From Deltaproteobacteria bacterium (lineage in GTDB: Bacteria > Desulfobacterota > Binatia > UBA9968 > JAJDTQ01): a stretch of DNA of 64,000 bases. The stretch is from positions 1 to 64,000 of the forward strand of contig JAPOPM010000153.1 in assembly GCA_026712905.1 (NCBI GenBank), read 5' to 3'. Position numbers and translations under genes: made by a program. The notes beneath the pieces were generated by a model that made no database searches, had not been told where the DNA came from, and worked only from the letters and a program-made list of their open reading frames with translations. Each line of letters starts with the position of its first letter. The stretch's first letter is position 1. Below are positions 51,881 through 59,927 of the stretch, piece by piece.

Positions 51881-52432
51881 GTGAGGATCGCTGGAGCGGT
51901 ACTGGTTGCATTCCTTTTAACGTCATCCCCAATCCTTATGGCCGACCAGACAGACCCGCGGCTCGACGCCCTGTTCACCCGCCTCCATACCACTGACGAC
52001 GCTCACGACGCCGCCGCGGTCACCAACGTGATCTGGGCCATCTGGCATCAGTCGGACGATGACGACATCAACGAGCTCATGCGCCGGGGCCTGGCGGAGA
52101 TGTCGGCCCAGGACTACCCGGCCGCCGTGCAGACCTTCGGCGAGATCATCGCCATCGACCCCACGTTCGCCGAGGCCTGGAACAAGCGCGCCACCATCTA
52201 CTATCTCATGGGCGAGTACGGCGCGTCGGTGAAGGACATCGACCGCACCCTGGAGCTCGAGCCGCGCCACTTCGGCGCCCTCTCCGGCCTCGGCCTCATC
52301 ATGAACGCCATGGGCAACGACGAGGCCGCCATCGCCGCGTTCGAGGCCACCCTCGCCGTCCACCCCTTCGCCGGCGGCGCGCGCCAGAACCTGGAGGCGC
52401 TGCGCGCGCGGCAGAAGAAGCGCAGCCTCTGA
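51881..52432 (+). CDS. TPR-repeat periplasmic protein
   Basis: From GTG 51881 the product has 183 residues: a signal peptide (G-A-V-L-V-A-F-L-L-T) then a helical region. Three TPR units follow, starting near residues 69, 103 and 137, with typical A-x-x-x-F-x-x-x-I-x-I-D-P and L-x-x-x-P spacing. The start is supported by the promoter immediately upstream; an upstream GTG at 51842 overlaps the -35 region and is unlikely. It probably serves as a periplasmic scaffold. It ends 8 bases before a REP-like repeat. Divergent from the epimerase gene. Confidence 0.78.
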   Translation: MRIAGAVLVAFLLTSSPILMADQTDPRLDALFTRLHTTDDAHDAAAVTNVIWAIWHQSDDDDINELMRRGLAEMSAQDYPAAVQTFGEIIAIDPTFAEAWNKRATIYYLMGEYGASVKDIDRTLELEPRHFGALSGLGLIMNAMGNDEAAIAAFEATLAVHPFAGGARQNLEALRARQKKRSL

Positions 52433-52437
52433 CCTCA

Positions 52438-52482
52438 CCCCCCGAATCGTCATTCCCGCGGAAGCGGGAATCCAGGGGCGGC
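52438..52482. repeat. Single REP-like palindrome
   Basis: ACCCCCCGAATCGTCATTCC through GGGAATCCAGGGGCGG is one arm of the common repeat. A trace of the GATCCGGGTCGAGGGCAAGG variant follows near 52515. It separates the TPR gene from the converging LLM gene. Confidence 0.8.
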
Positions 52483-52540
52483 GCGGCGCCAACCGGCCGG
52501 TCTCCCCGCCCATGATCCGGGTCGAGGGCAAGGGTGCGCG

Positions 52541-53620
52541 CTACCCCCGCAAGCGCGGCATCACGCTGTCCGCCAGCATGTTGATGGCTTCCTCGTAGTC
52601 CGGGCCGAGCTTGGCGAAGGCGATCTCGTCGTAACCCAGCTCCCGGGCCTGCTGGGCGAGGTCGACGATCTGATCGGCCACCTCCTCCGGACGTCCGGCG
52701 ACGTAGTAGTTGAGGACCATTTCCTCGGTCACCAACGCCGCCGCTTCCTCGACGGTGGCGCCCCGGGCAAAGGCCTCCTTGAGCTCGAGCACCTTCAGCC
52801 GCTCCACCCCGAGGCGGTCGTACTCCTCGGGGGTGAACTTGAGCGCCTCCCATTGCAGTATCGAGTGGGACACCTGACGCTTGGGAAACTCGATGGCCTG
52901 GGCGCGGTCCCGCGACACCGACACGTTGAGCTCCACCATCTTGCGCAGGGTCTTGTTGGGGTCCACGCTGCGGGCGCCGGCCTCGATCATCTCGTGCATC
53001 TCCTTCAGCCGGCCCGCGCGCAGCATGGGGATGAAGGTCCCCGAACTGATGAGTCCGTCCATTACCTGGCCGCCCATGCGCAGCGACTGGGGACCGTTCC
53101 CGCCGGAATACATCACCACGGGAGATCCCGGCTTGAAAGCCAACTGGAAGCTGCCGGCCGGGTTCAGCCGGTAGTATTCGGAGAGCACGGGGAAGTCGCC
53201 GTAGGGAACCCGCTCTCCGTCCAGCGCGCGCCGCTCGAACACGGCCAGCTCCCGAACCAGCGCGATGGGCTTGTGAACGTCCACGTGCTGCGGCGTCTGC
53301 GCCAGGTCGCCACGGGCCAGCCCGAAGCCGATCTCCCTCCCCTCGCTCAGCTCCGACAGCGCCGCCAGGGAATCCACCACCTCGATGGGATGGTGCAGAT
53401 AGGGCACCAGGATGGCGGTGCCGATACCGATGGGGACGCGCGCCGCGATGGCGGAGAGCACCACCACCTGGCTCCGGTAGCGGGCGTTGTCGTTGACCCA
53501 GATGCGATCGAAGCCGCGCCGGTGCGCCAAACCGGCCAGGTCCACGAGTTGGGTCACCGTGTACCGGTTCGCCAGGTGGATCACGAATTGGAGGCTGAGC
53601 TTGCCGTCGAATGCCGTCAT
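52541..53620 (-). CDS. LLM-class flavin-dependent oxidoreductase, tandem copy 1
   Basis: The 359-residue luciferase-like protein starts M-T-A-F-D-G-K-L-S-L-Q-F-V. It has I-W-V-N-D-N-A-R-Y near 40-48 and V-P-I-G-I-G-T-A-I-L-V near 61-71. G-R-E-I-G-F-G-L-A-R-G near 94-104 and Y-S-G-G-N-G-P near 155 are consistent with flavin phosphate contacts. The neighbouring 359-residue gene upstream (53669) is a close paralogue. Such enzymes reduce or hydroxylate small organics using FMN or F420. Confidence 0.86.
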   Translation of the reverse strand: MTAFDGKLSLQFVIHLANRYTVTQLVDLAGLAHRRGFDRIWVNDNARYRSQVVVLSAIAARVPIGIGTAILVPYLHHPIEVVDSLAALSELSEGREIGFGLARGDLAQTPQHVDVHKPIALVRELAVFERRALDGERVPYGDFPVLSEYYRLNPAGSFQLAFKPGSPVVMYSGGNGPQSLRMGGQVMDGLISSGTFIPMLRAGRLKEMHEMIEAGARSVDPNKTLRKMVELNVSVSRDRAQAIEFPKRQVSHSILQWEALKFTPEEYDRLGVERLKVLELKEAFARGATVEEAAALVTEEMVLNYYVAGRPEEVADQIVDLAQQARELGYDEIAFAKLGPDYEEAINMLADSVMPRLRG

Positions 53621-53668
53621 GGGGATGCCTTTCTCTTCGATGTTGTCGCTGGAACCGGGGCGCCGGAC

Positions 53669-54748
53669 CTAACCGTTGAGCCGCGGCATCACGCTCTCCG
53701 CCAGCATTTCGATGGCTTCCTCGTAGTCGGGGCCGAGCTTGGCGAAGGCGATCTCGTCGTAGCCCATTTCCTGAGCCTGTCGCGCCAGTTCCACGACCTG
53801 GTCGGCCACCTCGGCCGGTGTGCCGGCGACGTAGTAGGACAGGACCATCTGCTCGGTGACGAGGGATGCGGCCTCCTCGATGGTGGCGCCCTGGGCGAAG
53901 GCGTCCTTCAGATCGAGCACCCTCTGCCGTTCCACGCCGAGCCGGGCGTACTCCTCCGGGGTGAACCCGAGGGACTCCCACTGGGGGATCGAGTGGGCCA
54001 CCTGGCGCTTGGGAAACTCCATGGCCGCGTCCCGGTCGCGCGACACGGACACGTTGAGCTCCACCATCTTCCGCAGCGTCTTGTTCGGATCGACGCTGCG
54101 GGCGCCGGCCTCGGCCCTCTCGTGCATGTTCTTGAGCCGTCCCGCGCGCAGCATCGGGATGAAGGTCCCGGAGCTGATGAGGCCGTCCATGACCTGGCCG
54201 CCCATGTGCAGCGACCGGGGGCCGTTGCCGCCGGAATAGACCACCACCGGGGACTTGGGCGTGAACGCGAGCTTGAACCTGCCCGCGGGATTGAGGTGGT
54301 AGTGCTCGCACAGCACCGGAAAGTCGCCGTAGGCCACGCTCTCCCCGGCCAGCGCCCGCGACACGAACACGGCCAACTCCCGCACCAGCGCCAAGGGCCG
54401 GTGCATGATCACGTGCTGCGGCGTCTGGGTGGTGGAACCCCGCGCCAGTCCGAAGCCCACCTCGCGCCCTTCGCACAACTCGGACAGGGCCGCCAGCGAA
54501 TCCACCACCTCGATGGGATGATGGAAATAGGGCACGAGGACGGCCGTGCCCACGCCGATGGGCACCCGCGCCGCGATGGCGGAGAGCACCACCACCTGGC
54601 TCCGGTAGCGCGCGTTGTCGTTGAGCCAGATGCGCTGGAACCCGCGTTCACGGGCCAGCGCGGCCAGCTCCACGAACCGGTTGACCGTGTAGTGGTTCGC
54701 CAAGTGGGTGACGAACTGAAGACTAAGCCTGCCGTCGAAAGCCGTCAT
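53669..54748 (-). CDS. LLM-class flavin-dependent oxidoreductase, tandem copy 2
   Basis: This 359-residue paralogue of the gene at 52541 has the same start (M-T-A-F-D-G-R-L-S-L-Q-F), I-W-L-N-D-N-A-R-Y and E-V-G-F-G-L-A-R-G blocks and equal length. The gap between the genes is 48 bases and both end in the P-R-L-x-G motif, consistent with tandem duplication and a shared transcript. Divergence is spread along the chain, so both are under selection. Substrate unknown. Confidence 0.86.
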   Translation of the reverse strand: MTAFDGRLSLQFVTHLANHYTVNRFVELAALARERGFQRIWLNDNARYRSQVVVLSAIAARVPIGVGTAVLVPYFHHPIEVVDSLAALSELCEGREVGFGLARGSTTQTPQHVIMHRPLALVRELAVFVSRALAGESVAYGDFPVLCEHYHLNPAGRFKLAFTPKSPVVVYSGGNGPRSLHMGGQVMDGLISSGTFIPMLRAGRLKNMHERAEAGARSVDPNKTLRKMVELNVSVSRDRDAAMEFPKRQVAHSIPQWESLGFTPEEYARLGVERQRVLDLKDAFAQGATIEEAASLVTEQMVLSYYVAGTPAEVADQVVELARQAQEMGYDEIAFAKLGPDYEEAIEMLAESVMPRLNG

Positions 54749-55193
54749 GGGCGTTCAAGCCTGGAGAGGAAGGCGGCCGGGGACGCGGAGAAGGGGTCCG
54801 TCCCCGACCGTATGGGTTGGACACGCCGTCTCCTTGTCTCAGACATGGGTTCGTGGTCGCTTTCGGCATCCCGCGAGCCCATGTCTGAGACAGGGAGAAC
54901 AACGTGAGTAAGGCAGCAATTGTCGCACCTATCATCCAATTGTTACAATCCGGTTACAAATTTTCAAAAGAGCAATTAAATGACGACCGGTGCAACTCAA
55001 TTACTTGGTTACAAACCATGTTCGAAGCAGTTGCCCGGATCTTCCACAGAAACGCCCGCCACCGAAGCACACAGGGCGCATGGCCTCGCGGCCCGTTTCG
55101 TAGTAGACTCATGAATCAACCTCGACGGACCGCCGCACGGGTCCCGCACGGTACAACGCCCTTGCGGCAGTCGAGGAGTCGCGAGCCCGAATC
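54749..55193. other. AT-richer intergenic region with an inverted repeat
   Basis: This 445-base gap precedes uppP. TGTCTCAGACATGGG at 54835-54849 pairs with CCCATGTCTGAGACA at 54878-54892. From about 54910 to 55030 the base composition is markedly less GC-rich, with two GGTTACAAA motifs. A forward frame from GTG 54904 is open to 55197 with a plausible first 45 residues (S-K-A-A-I-V-A-P-I-I) but no recognised domain. It may be remnant foreign DNA, such as the end of a lost element. Confidence 0.45.
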
Positions 55194-56003
55194 GTGAGCC
55201 CCACCCTGACTCTTGCAACGCTCGGAATCCTCCAAGGGCTCACCGAGTTCCTGCCGGTCAGCAGCTCCGGCCATCTGGTGCTGGTTCAGTCGTGGCTGCC
55301 AAGCTTCCAGGAACCCGGCGTATTGTTCCATGCCACCGTGCACTTGGCAACGCTCGGCGCGGTGTTGCTTTACTTTCGTCGCGATGTCGTGGTGTTGGCC
55401 TGCGCCGCTCTGAGGCCCCGGGCTTCCGACCCGGACGCCGTTCGCCTTCTCGGGCTCGTGGTGGCCGGTACCCTGCCCACGGCCTTGATCGGCTTGCTCT
55501 TCAAGGACGGACTGGAGCGCCTTTTCAGCAGCGTGCCCACGGCCGCGAGCATGCTGCTGGTGACCGGCGCCCTGCTCGTAGCCACGGATCGTGTGCGCGG
55601 CCAGGGCGCGGATATCGAGAGAATGCGCGTCTGGCACGCCCTGCTCATCGGCCTCGTCCAGGGCATGGCCATCATACCGGGTGTGTCGCGCTCCGGAGCG
55701 ACCGTTGCCGCGGGGGTCTTGAGCGGTCTCGGACGCGACTTGGCCCTGCGTTACTCGTTCCTGCTCTCCATACCCGCGATCCTGGGAGCGTTCACGCTCC
55801 AACTCCTGTCCCACGGCCTGGCCGGTGCTCCGGATATCAACGGGTTCGGCTACGCGGCGGCCTTCCTCGCCGCGTTCGTAACCGGCTACCTCGGTATCGA
55901 GGTACTCTTGAGGGTGCTGCTGTCACGTCGCCTCGGTTGGTTTGCGCTCTACTGCTGGGGCCTGGGTCTGACCGTGCTGATCACCCGGAGTCTGTCGGGA
56001 TAA
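55194..56003 (+). CDS. uppP: Undecaprenyl-diphosphate phosphatase
   Basis: The 269-residue membrane protein has both UppP/BacA signatures: L-Q-G-L-T-E-F-L-P-V-S-S-S-G-H at 13-27 and P-G-V-S-R-S-G at 162-168, with about eight hydrophobic segments. It recycles undecaprenyl pyrophosphate for cell-wall synthesis. The start is GTG 55194. It stands alone on this strand and converges with the LLM gene at 56029. Confidence 0.93.
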   Translation: MSPTLTLATLGILQGLTEFLPVSSSGHLVLVQSWLPSFQEPGVLFHATVHLATLGAVLLYFRRDVVVLACAALRPRASDPDAVRLLGLVVAGTLPTALIGLLFKDGLERLFSSVPTAASMLLVTGALLVATDRVRGQGADIERMRVWHALLIGLVQGMAIIPGVSRSGATVAAGVLSGLGRDLALRYSFLLSIPAILGAFTLQLLSHGLAGAPDINGFGYAAAFLAAFVTGYLGIEVLLRVLLSRRLGWFALYCWGLGLTVLITRSLSG

Positions 56004-56028
56004 GCCGGAGGCGCGATCCGGGAGTCTT

Positions 56029-56913
56029 TCAGCGAGGTTCGATCCGCCGCGCCTGTTCGATGAAGCGATGCAGTCGCCGCACTGCGTCGACCCCGTTTCC
56101 CGTGGCCGCCTCCATCACCCGCAGGATGATGCGCCGCATGCCCGCCGCGCGGTAGCACGCCATGTCGTCCACCGTGGGGAAATCTCCGGCGGGCGTCAGC
56201 ACCACCGAGAACTCGATCCCCTCCGGATCGCGTCCGCGCTCCGCGGCCGCACGCCGCACGCTGGCCACCGCGTCCGCGGCCTCGTCCACGGGCAGATCCC
56301 CCGGACACCAACCGTCGGCGTACCGGGCCACCCGCCTGGGCGCGTACCGGGGGTCGTGCACCCCCAGGTGGACCGGCGGATGCGGCTTCTGGAGCGGCTT
56401 GGGGAAGACCCGCACCGGGGGGAAGCGCACGAACTCCCCGCTGTACTCGGCCTCTTCCCGAGTCCACAGCACGCGCAACGCCTCGACTCCCTCGCGCAGC
56501 GCCTGCCAGCGGCGTTTGAACGAAGTGACCCCGAGGATCGCCGCTTCCTCCGGAAACCAGCCGGCGCCCACCCCCATGATCAGGCGCCCGCCGCTGTGGC
56601 GGTCCAGTGTGGCGGCGGCCTTGGCGGTGGCGATGACCTCCCGTTGCGGCAGAATGCAGATGCCGGTGGCCACGCGCAGGCGTTCGGTGGCCTGGGCGGC
56701 CATGGCCGCCGCGATGAAGGGATCCGGCAGGTGTCCGAAGGACGCGGGCACCTTGCCGTCCGGGGTGCGCTTGTAACGCGATTCGTAGTGGACCGGGATG
56801 AGCATGTGCTCGGGGAACCACAAGGACTCGAAGCCCAGCGTCTCCGCCTCCCGGGCGATATCGCCCACGGGACCCGCCAGTTCCGTCGAAAACAGGGAAA
56901 GACCCAACTCCAT
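56029..56913 (-). CDS. LLM-class F420-dependent-type oxidoreductase (Rv2161c-like)
   Basis: From ATG 56913 the product has 294 residues: E-L-G-L-S-L-F-S start, W-F-P-E-H-M-L-I near 32-39, R-L-I-M-G-V-G-A-G-W near 104-113, and a late G-D-F-P-T-V-D-D segment. The pattern resembles the probable F420-dependent TIGR03619 group. It is not close to the tandem pair at 52541/53669, so it represents a separate subgroup. GTG 56922 is an alternative start adding three residues. Converges with uppP. Confidence 0.83.
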   Translation of the reverse strand: MELGLSLFSTELAGPVGDIAREAETLGFESLWFPEHMLIPVHYESRYKRTPDGKVPASFGHLPDPFIAAAMAAQATERLRVATGICILPQREVIATAKAAATLDRHSGGRLIMGVGAGWFPEEAAILGVTSFKRRWQALREGVEALRVLWTREEAEYSGEFVRFPPVRVFPKPLQKPHPPVHLGVHDPRYAPRRVARYADGWCPGDLPVDEAADAVASVRRAAAERGRDPEGIEFSVVLTPAGDFPTVDDMACYRAAGMRRIILRVMEAATGNGVDAVRRLHRFIEQARRIEPR

Positions 56914-57032
56914 GATGTGCACTCCGGAACGCCGCGTTGTCTTCCGCCGCGGTTCCCGCTATACGCCACAACTGTGGCGCGTCTGGTTAATTTGGATGAT
57001 GATCCGCGCCGGACAGGAACCAGGAGAATAAC

Positions 57033-58214
57033 ATGCCCGAAGCACCGGCCGGAACCCAGGCCTTCACCCGTGCCCTGGAGGCCGACGACACCCTCATCCC
57101 CATCGGTTGGGACGACTGGCTCGACATGCCGCCGCCCGACGACGACGGCGCGTACACCGTCACCGAGGTGGTGGAGCGCTACCAACGCAACGGCTACGAC
57201 TGGGACATGCACGGCTCCCTCTACACCCCCGCGCGCGAGCGCGGCGACCGCCCCGCCTTTGTCGTCTTCCACGGCGGCGGCGCCAACGAGACGGTCATGG
57301 ACGTCACCCCCGACGGGCGTCCCGGCCTGGCGCGCCGGCTGGCCGCCCAGGGCTTCACCGTGCTGACCTTCAGCTACCCGGGCCTCTGGCCTCCGGGCGG
57401 CGAGTGGGACAAACCGATCGGCGAGCGGGTGCCGTTCTATCTCCTCGACGTCGAGGTGGACAAGGACGAGCTTGAGGACCGGCTGCTCAAGTGCACCTTC
57501 AACGTGGTGCTGCAGGGCGCCGGGCAGCTCACCGACCGCCACCTGCGGGGGCGGCGGCTGGTCGCCTTCGGCCACTCCACCGGCGGCCCCATGGCCGCCC
57601 ACCTGACCCGCTTCACCCGCGAGGCCGAGGTCATCGGCATCGTCGGCTGGGGCAGCGGCGGACCCGACGGCTGGCGCCGGGAGTGGCGCGAGAACACCGG
57701 CATGGAGTCGCCCAAGCCCTACGGCCTTGCACAGATCTCCCGGCGCACCGTGGACGCCTACCGGCGGTCCCACTACGAGGACCTGCCGGAGCTGACGCCC
57801 TGGGGCGGCATGGAGGATTTCTTCCGCCTCACCGAGAACACCCGGCCGCAGATCAAGATCGGCCTGCGTGACAACCAGCACAACGTCTTCCCGGAGCGGC
57901 TGGAAGAGTACGTCCGGATCACCGGGCTGCCGCGGGAGGAATACTTCGATCACCTGCAGGACCCGCCCGCCGAGTGGCTGGCGAACCTCAGGGTGCTGCT
58001 CATGGTGGGCGAGAACGACCACGGCCACTGGCTCGGCGGCAAGAGCCTTGGCGACAAGCGCGAGATGTACATGGCCGGCAAATACGCGGCCGGCGGCGCT
58101 CAGGTGCACGTTGGGCTGGTGCCCAAGTACACCCACATGGGCCACTGGGCGCTCTACAACGAAAAAATCGTCTACGCCTGGCTCTGGGCGTTCAAGACCG
58201 GCTACATGGACTGA
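57033..58214 (+). CDS. Alpha/beta hydrolase, large form
   Basis: The 393-residue protein carries V-F-H-G-G-G-A-N near 78-85 (oxyanion loop) and the nucleophile elbow G-H-S-T-G-G with Ser182. V-G-E-N-D-H-G near 326-332 and a late H-M-G-H-W supply the aspartate and histidine. The chain is about 100 residues longer than small hydrolases, with a polar N-terminal extension of about 55 residues. AGGAGAATAAC lies before the ATG. The next gene is another hydrolase. Substrate unknown; no signal peptide. Confidence 0.83.
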   Translation: MPEAPAGTQAFTRALEADDTLIPIGWDDWLDMPPPDDDGAYTVTEVVERYQRNGYDWDMHGSLYTPARERGDRPAFVVFHGGGANETVMDVTPDGRPGLARRLAAQGFTVLTFSYPGLWPPGGEWDKPIGERVPFYLLDVEVDKDELEDRLLKCTFNVVLQGAGQLTDRHLRGRRLVAFGHSTGGPMAAHLTRFTREAEVIGIVGWGSGGPDGWRREWRENTGMESPKPYGLAQISRRTVDAYRRSHYEDLPELTPWGGMEDFFRLTENTRPQIKIGLRDNQHNVFPERLEEYVRITGLPREEYFDHLQDPPAEWLANLRVLLMVGENDHGHWLGGKSLGDKREMYMAGKYAAGGAQVHVGLVPKYTHMGHWALYNEKIVYAWLWAFKTGYMD

Positions 58215-58270
58215 TCGCATCCGGACCGCCCGCGTCCGGCCCGACCCGCTCCGAAGCCGCTGGAGGTCTC

Positions 58271-59080
58271 ATGCCCTTGCTGCCCGTCGACGACACCGAA
58301 CTCTACTACGAGGTCCACGGCCAGGGCGCGCCTTTGCTCTTCCTGAGCGAGACTCACTGCGACGGGGAGGTGTGGAAGATCCATCAGGTGCCTGAATTCG
58401 TCCGCGACCACCAGGTCATCACCATGGACTACCGCGGCACGGGCCAGTCCGGAAAGCCGTCCATGCCCTTCACGACCCGGATGTTCGCGGACGACGCCAT
58501 GGCCCTCCTCGACCACGTCGGCGCGGACGGGGCCGTCGTCTGCGGCCATTCCATGGGCGGCCGGGTTGCCCAACTCATGGCTTTGGACCATCCCGCGAGG
58601 ATCAAGGCGCTCATCCTGGCGTCTACCGGGGCGGCCTACCCTCACACCAAGGGCATTCCGCTCAAGATCGCGACGGAGATGGTGGAATGGGGGTATGAAA
58701 AGTATGTCCGCGACCACTCCATCCTCGTCGGATTCACCGACGAGTTCGCCGAGCGTCACCCGGACCGGGTGGAGAACTACCTGAGCGTGCGCATGGCCAA
58801 CATGGGGCCGGTGGAGTTCTACTTCCGCCATCTGCTGGCGCGGCAAGGGCACGACACCAGCGGCCGCCTCGGCGACATCCGCTGCCCCACCCTGATCCTG
58901 GTCGGCGAAGACGACCGCAACGTCACCAGCGACCTGTCCCATCGGACGTCGTCGGAGACTCTTGAGAACGGCATTCCCGGAGCCCGCCTTGTCGTACTGC
59001 CCGGGGAACGCCACAGCTACTTCTTCGCCAATCCGGACGCGGCCCACACCGCGATGCGTGACTTCCTTGAGCACATCTGA
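58271..59080 (+). CDS. Alpha/beta-fold hydrolase (3-oxoadipate enol-lactonase-like)
   Basis: From ATG 58271 the protein has 269 residues with G-H-S-M-G-G holding Ser94, D-Y-R-G-T-G-Q-S-G near 53-61, G-E-D-D-R-N with the acid residue, and E-R-H-S-Y with the histidine. These fit the epoxide-hydrolase/enol-lactonase branch. TGGAGGTCTC provides a ribosome-binding site. It is 56 bases after the larger hydrolase. A lactone or ester substrate is plausible. Confidence 0.86.
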   Translation: MPLLPVDDTELYYEVHGQGAPLLFLSETHCDGEVWKIHQVPEFVRDHQVITMDYRGTGQSGKPSMPFTTRMFADDAMALLDHVGADGAVVCGHSMGGRVAQLMALDHPARIKALILASTGAAYPHTKGIPLKIATEMVEWGYEKYVRDHSILVGFTDEFAERHPDRVENYLSVRMANMGPVEFYFRHLLARQGHDTSGRLGDIRCPTLILVGEDDRNVTSDLSHRTSSETLENGIPGARLVVLPGERHSYFFANPDAAHTAMRDFLEHI

Positions 59081-59377
59081 CTACGACTCGCCAAACGTAA
59101 ATGACTCCACTTCGAAGCGAACTCCGTCGCCTAATGTAGACTACGCATCGGGAACTGAAAAATTTCGTTCGTTTTTCAAACCACCGGCGGAGGATAGTTC
59201 TTTTTTTTGAGCTACCGGAGGGAGTATTTTGCTAGTTGAGGTCTTGACACCGGCCGTTCCGCATTATTGAATTACACGGTCCACAGAGTCGCAGGGAGGA
59301 GGGCCCACCGGACTCGGGCAAGGATTATGGACTCAGGCCGGGGGTCTCGGCCTTCACGCAGCAGTCACGAGAGCGCC
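59081..59377. other. Intergenic region with T-run and truncated half-repeat
   Basis: This 297-base gap has a T8 run at about 59201-59208 after the palindromic CCACCGGCGG, which might end transcription of the upstream hydrolases. A truncated half-repeat (TCTTGACACCGGCCGTTCCG) lies near 59242-59261. Its TTGACA may double as a -35 box for the receiver gene, but no good -10 is spaced correctly. Confidence 0.45.
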
Positions 59378-59857
59378 ATGCCACGCAGCGTACGACCCAG
59401 GATTCTGATCGCGGACAGCTACTCAAGTCAGCAGGACGCGCTGTCAAGCCATTTGCAGGAACTGTCGCCGGTCATCGACATCCTGGGCGTGAACGAGGGC
59501 CGCGAGGCGCTGTCCAGGACCGAAGCGCAGGAAGTTCATCTGTTCCTCGTGAACGCCTTCCTCAAGGGCCCGCTCAACGGCTTCGAACTGTGCAGGGCCA
59601 TTCGGAAGATGGGAGCGCATCAGCACACTCCGATCATCCTGATCCTGTCGGGCGCCCTCATTCCGGAGCATCGGCGGGCACTCGCCGCGGGCGCCGACCT
59701 GCTGTTGCACGCGCCGGTGGAAAAGCAGGAGTTGTGGCGCATGGTGGTGCTGTTGCTGAACGAGACCGCACGCCGTGGAAAGCCCGATTCCGCGTCGGCG
59801 GACGAACCCGAGATGGCGGTCATCGAGCTCAAGCCTTCCATGCGCGTCCTGCACTGA
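59378..59857 (+). CDS. Degenerate receiver-domain protein (pseudo-response regulator)
   Basis: From ATG 59378 the protein has 159 residues and a receiver (CheY-like) fold: R-P-R-I-L-I-A-D-S-Y near 6-15, then five alpha/beta units. The phospho-acceptor aspartate is replaced by Asn59 (F-L-V-N-A-F). The acidic pair is reduced to Ala12-Asp13. Ser91 is retained, while the conserved lysine position reads Ala112 (H-A-P-V). It therefore cannot be phosphorylated conventionally. No output domain or histidine kinase lies nearby. A longer reading from ATG 59327 is possible. It may act as a constitutive scaffold. Confidence 0.78.
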   Translation: MPRSVRPRILIADSYSSQQDALSSHLQELSPVIDILGVNEGREALSRTEAQEVHLFLVNAFLKGPLNGFELCRAIRKMGAHQHTPIILILSGALIPEHRRALAAGADLLLHAPVEKQELWRMVVLLLNETARRGKPDSASADEPEMAVIELKPSMRVLH

Positions 59858-59927
59858 GGGAGCGCCGCGCGTCTTGCCGCGTCGGCCGGAAGTGAGGAGT
59901 TCGTGAGGATTCCCGGCTGACGCCGGC

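Noticed and set aside
52299-54476. Long reverse open frame overlapping both LLM genes in another frame
   Set aside because: The frames at 52541 and 53669 carry the family motifs; this one is Arg/Gly-rich shadow coding.
59244-59272. Sigma-70 promoter with TTGACA for the receiver gene
   Set aside because: The TTGACA belongs to a truncated half-repeat and no -10 box is at suitable distance.
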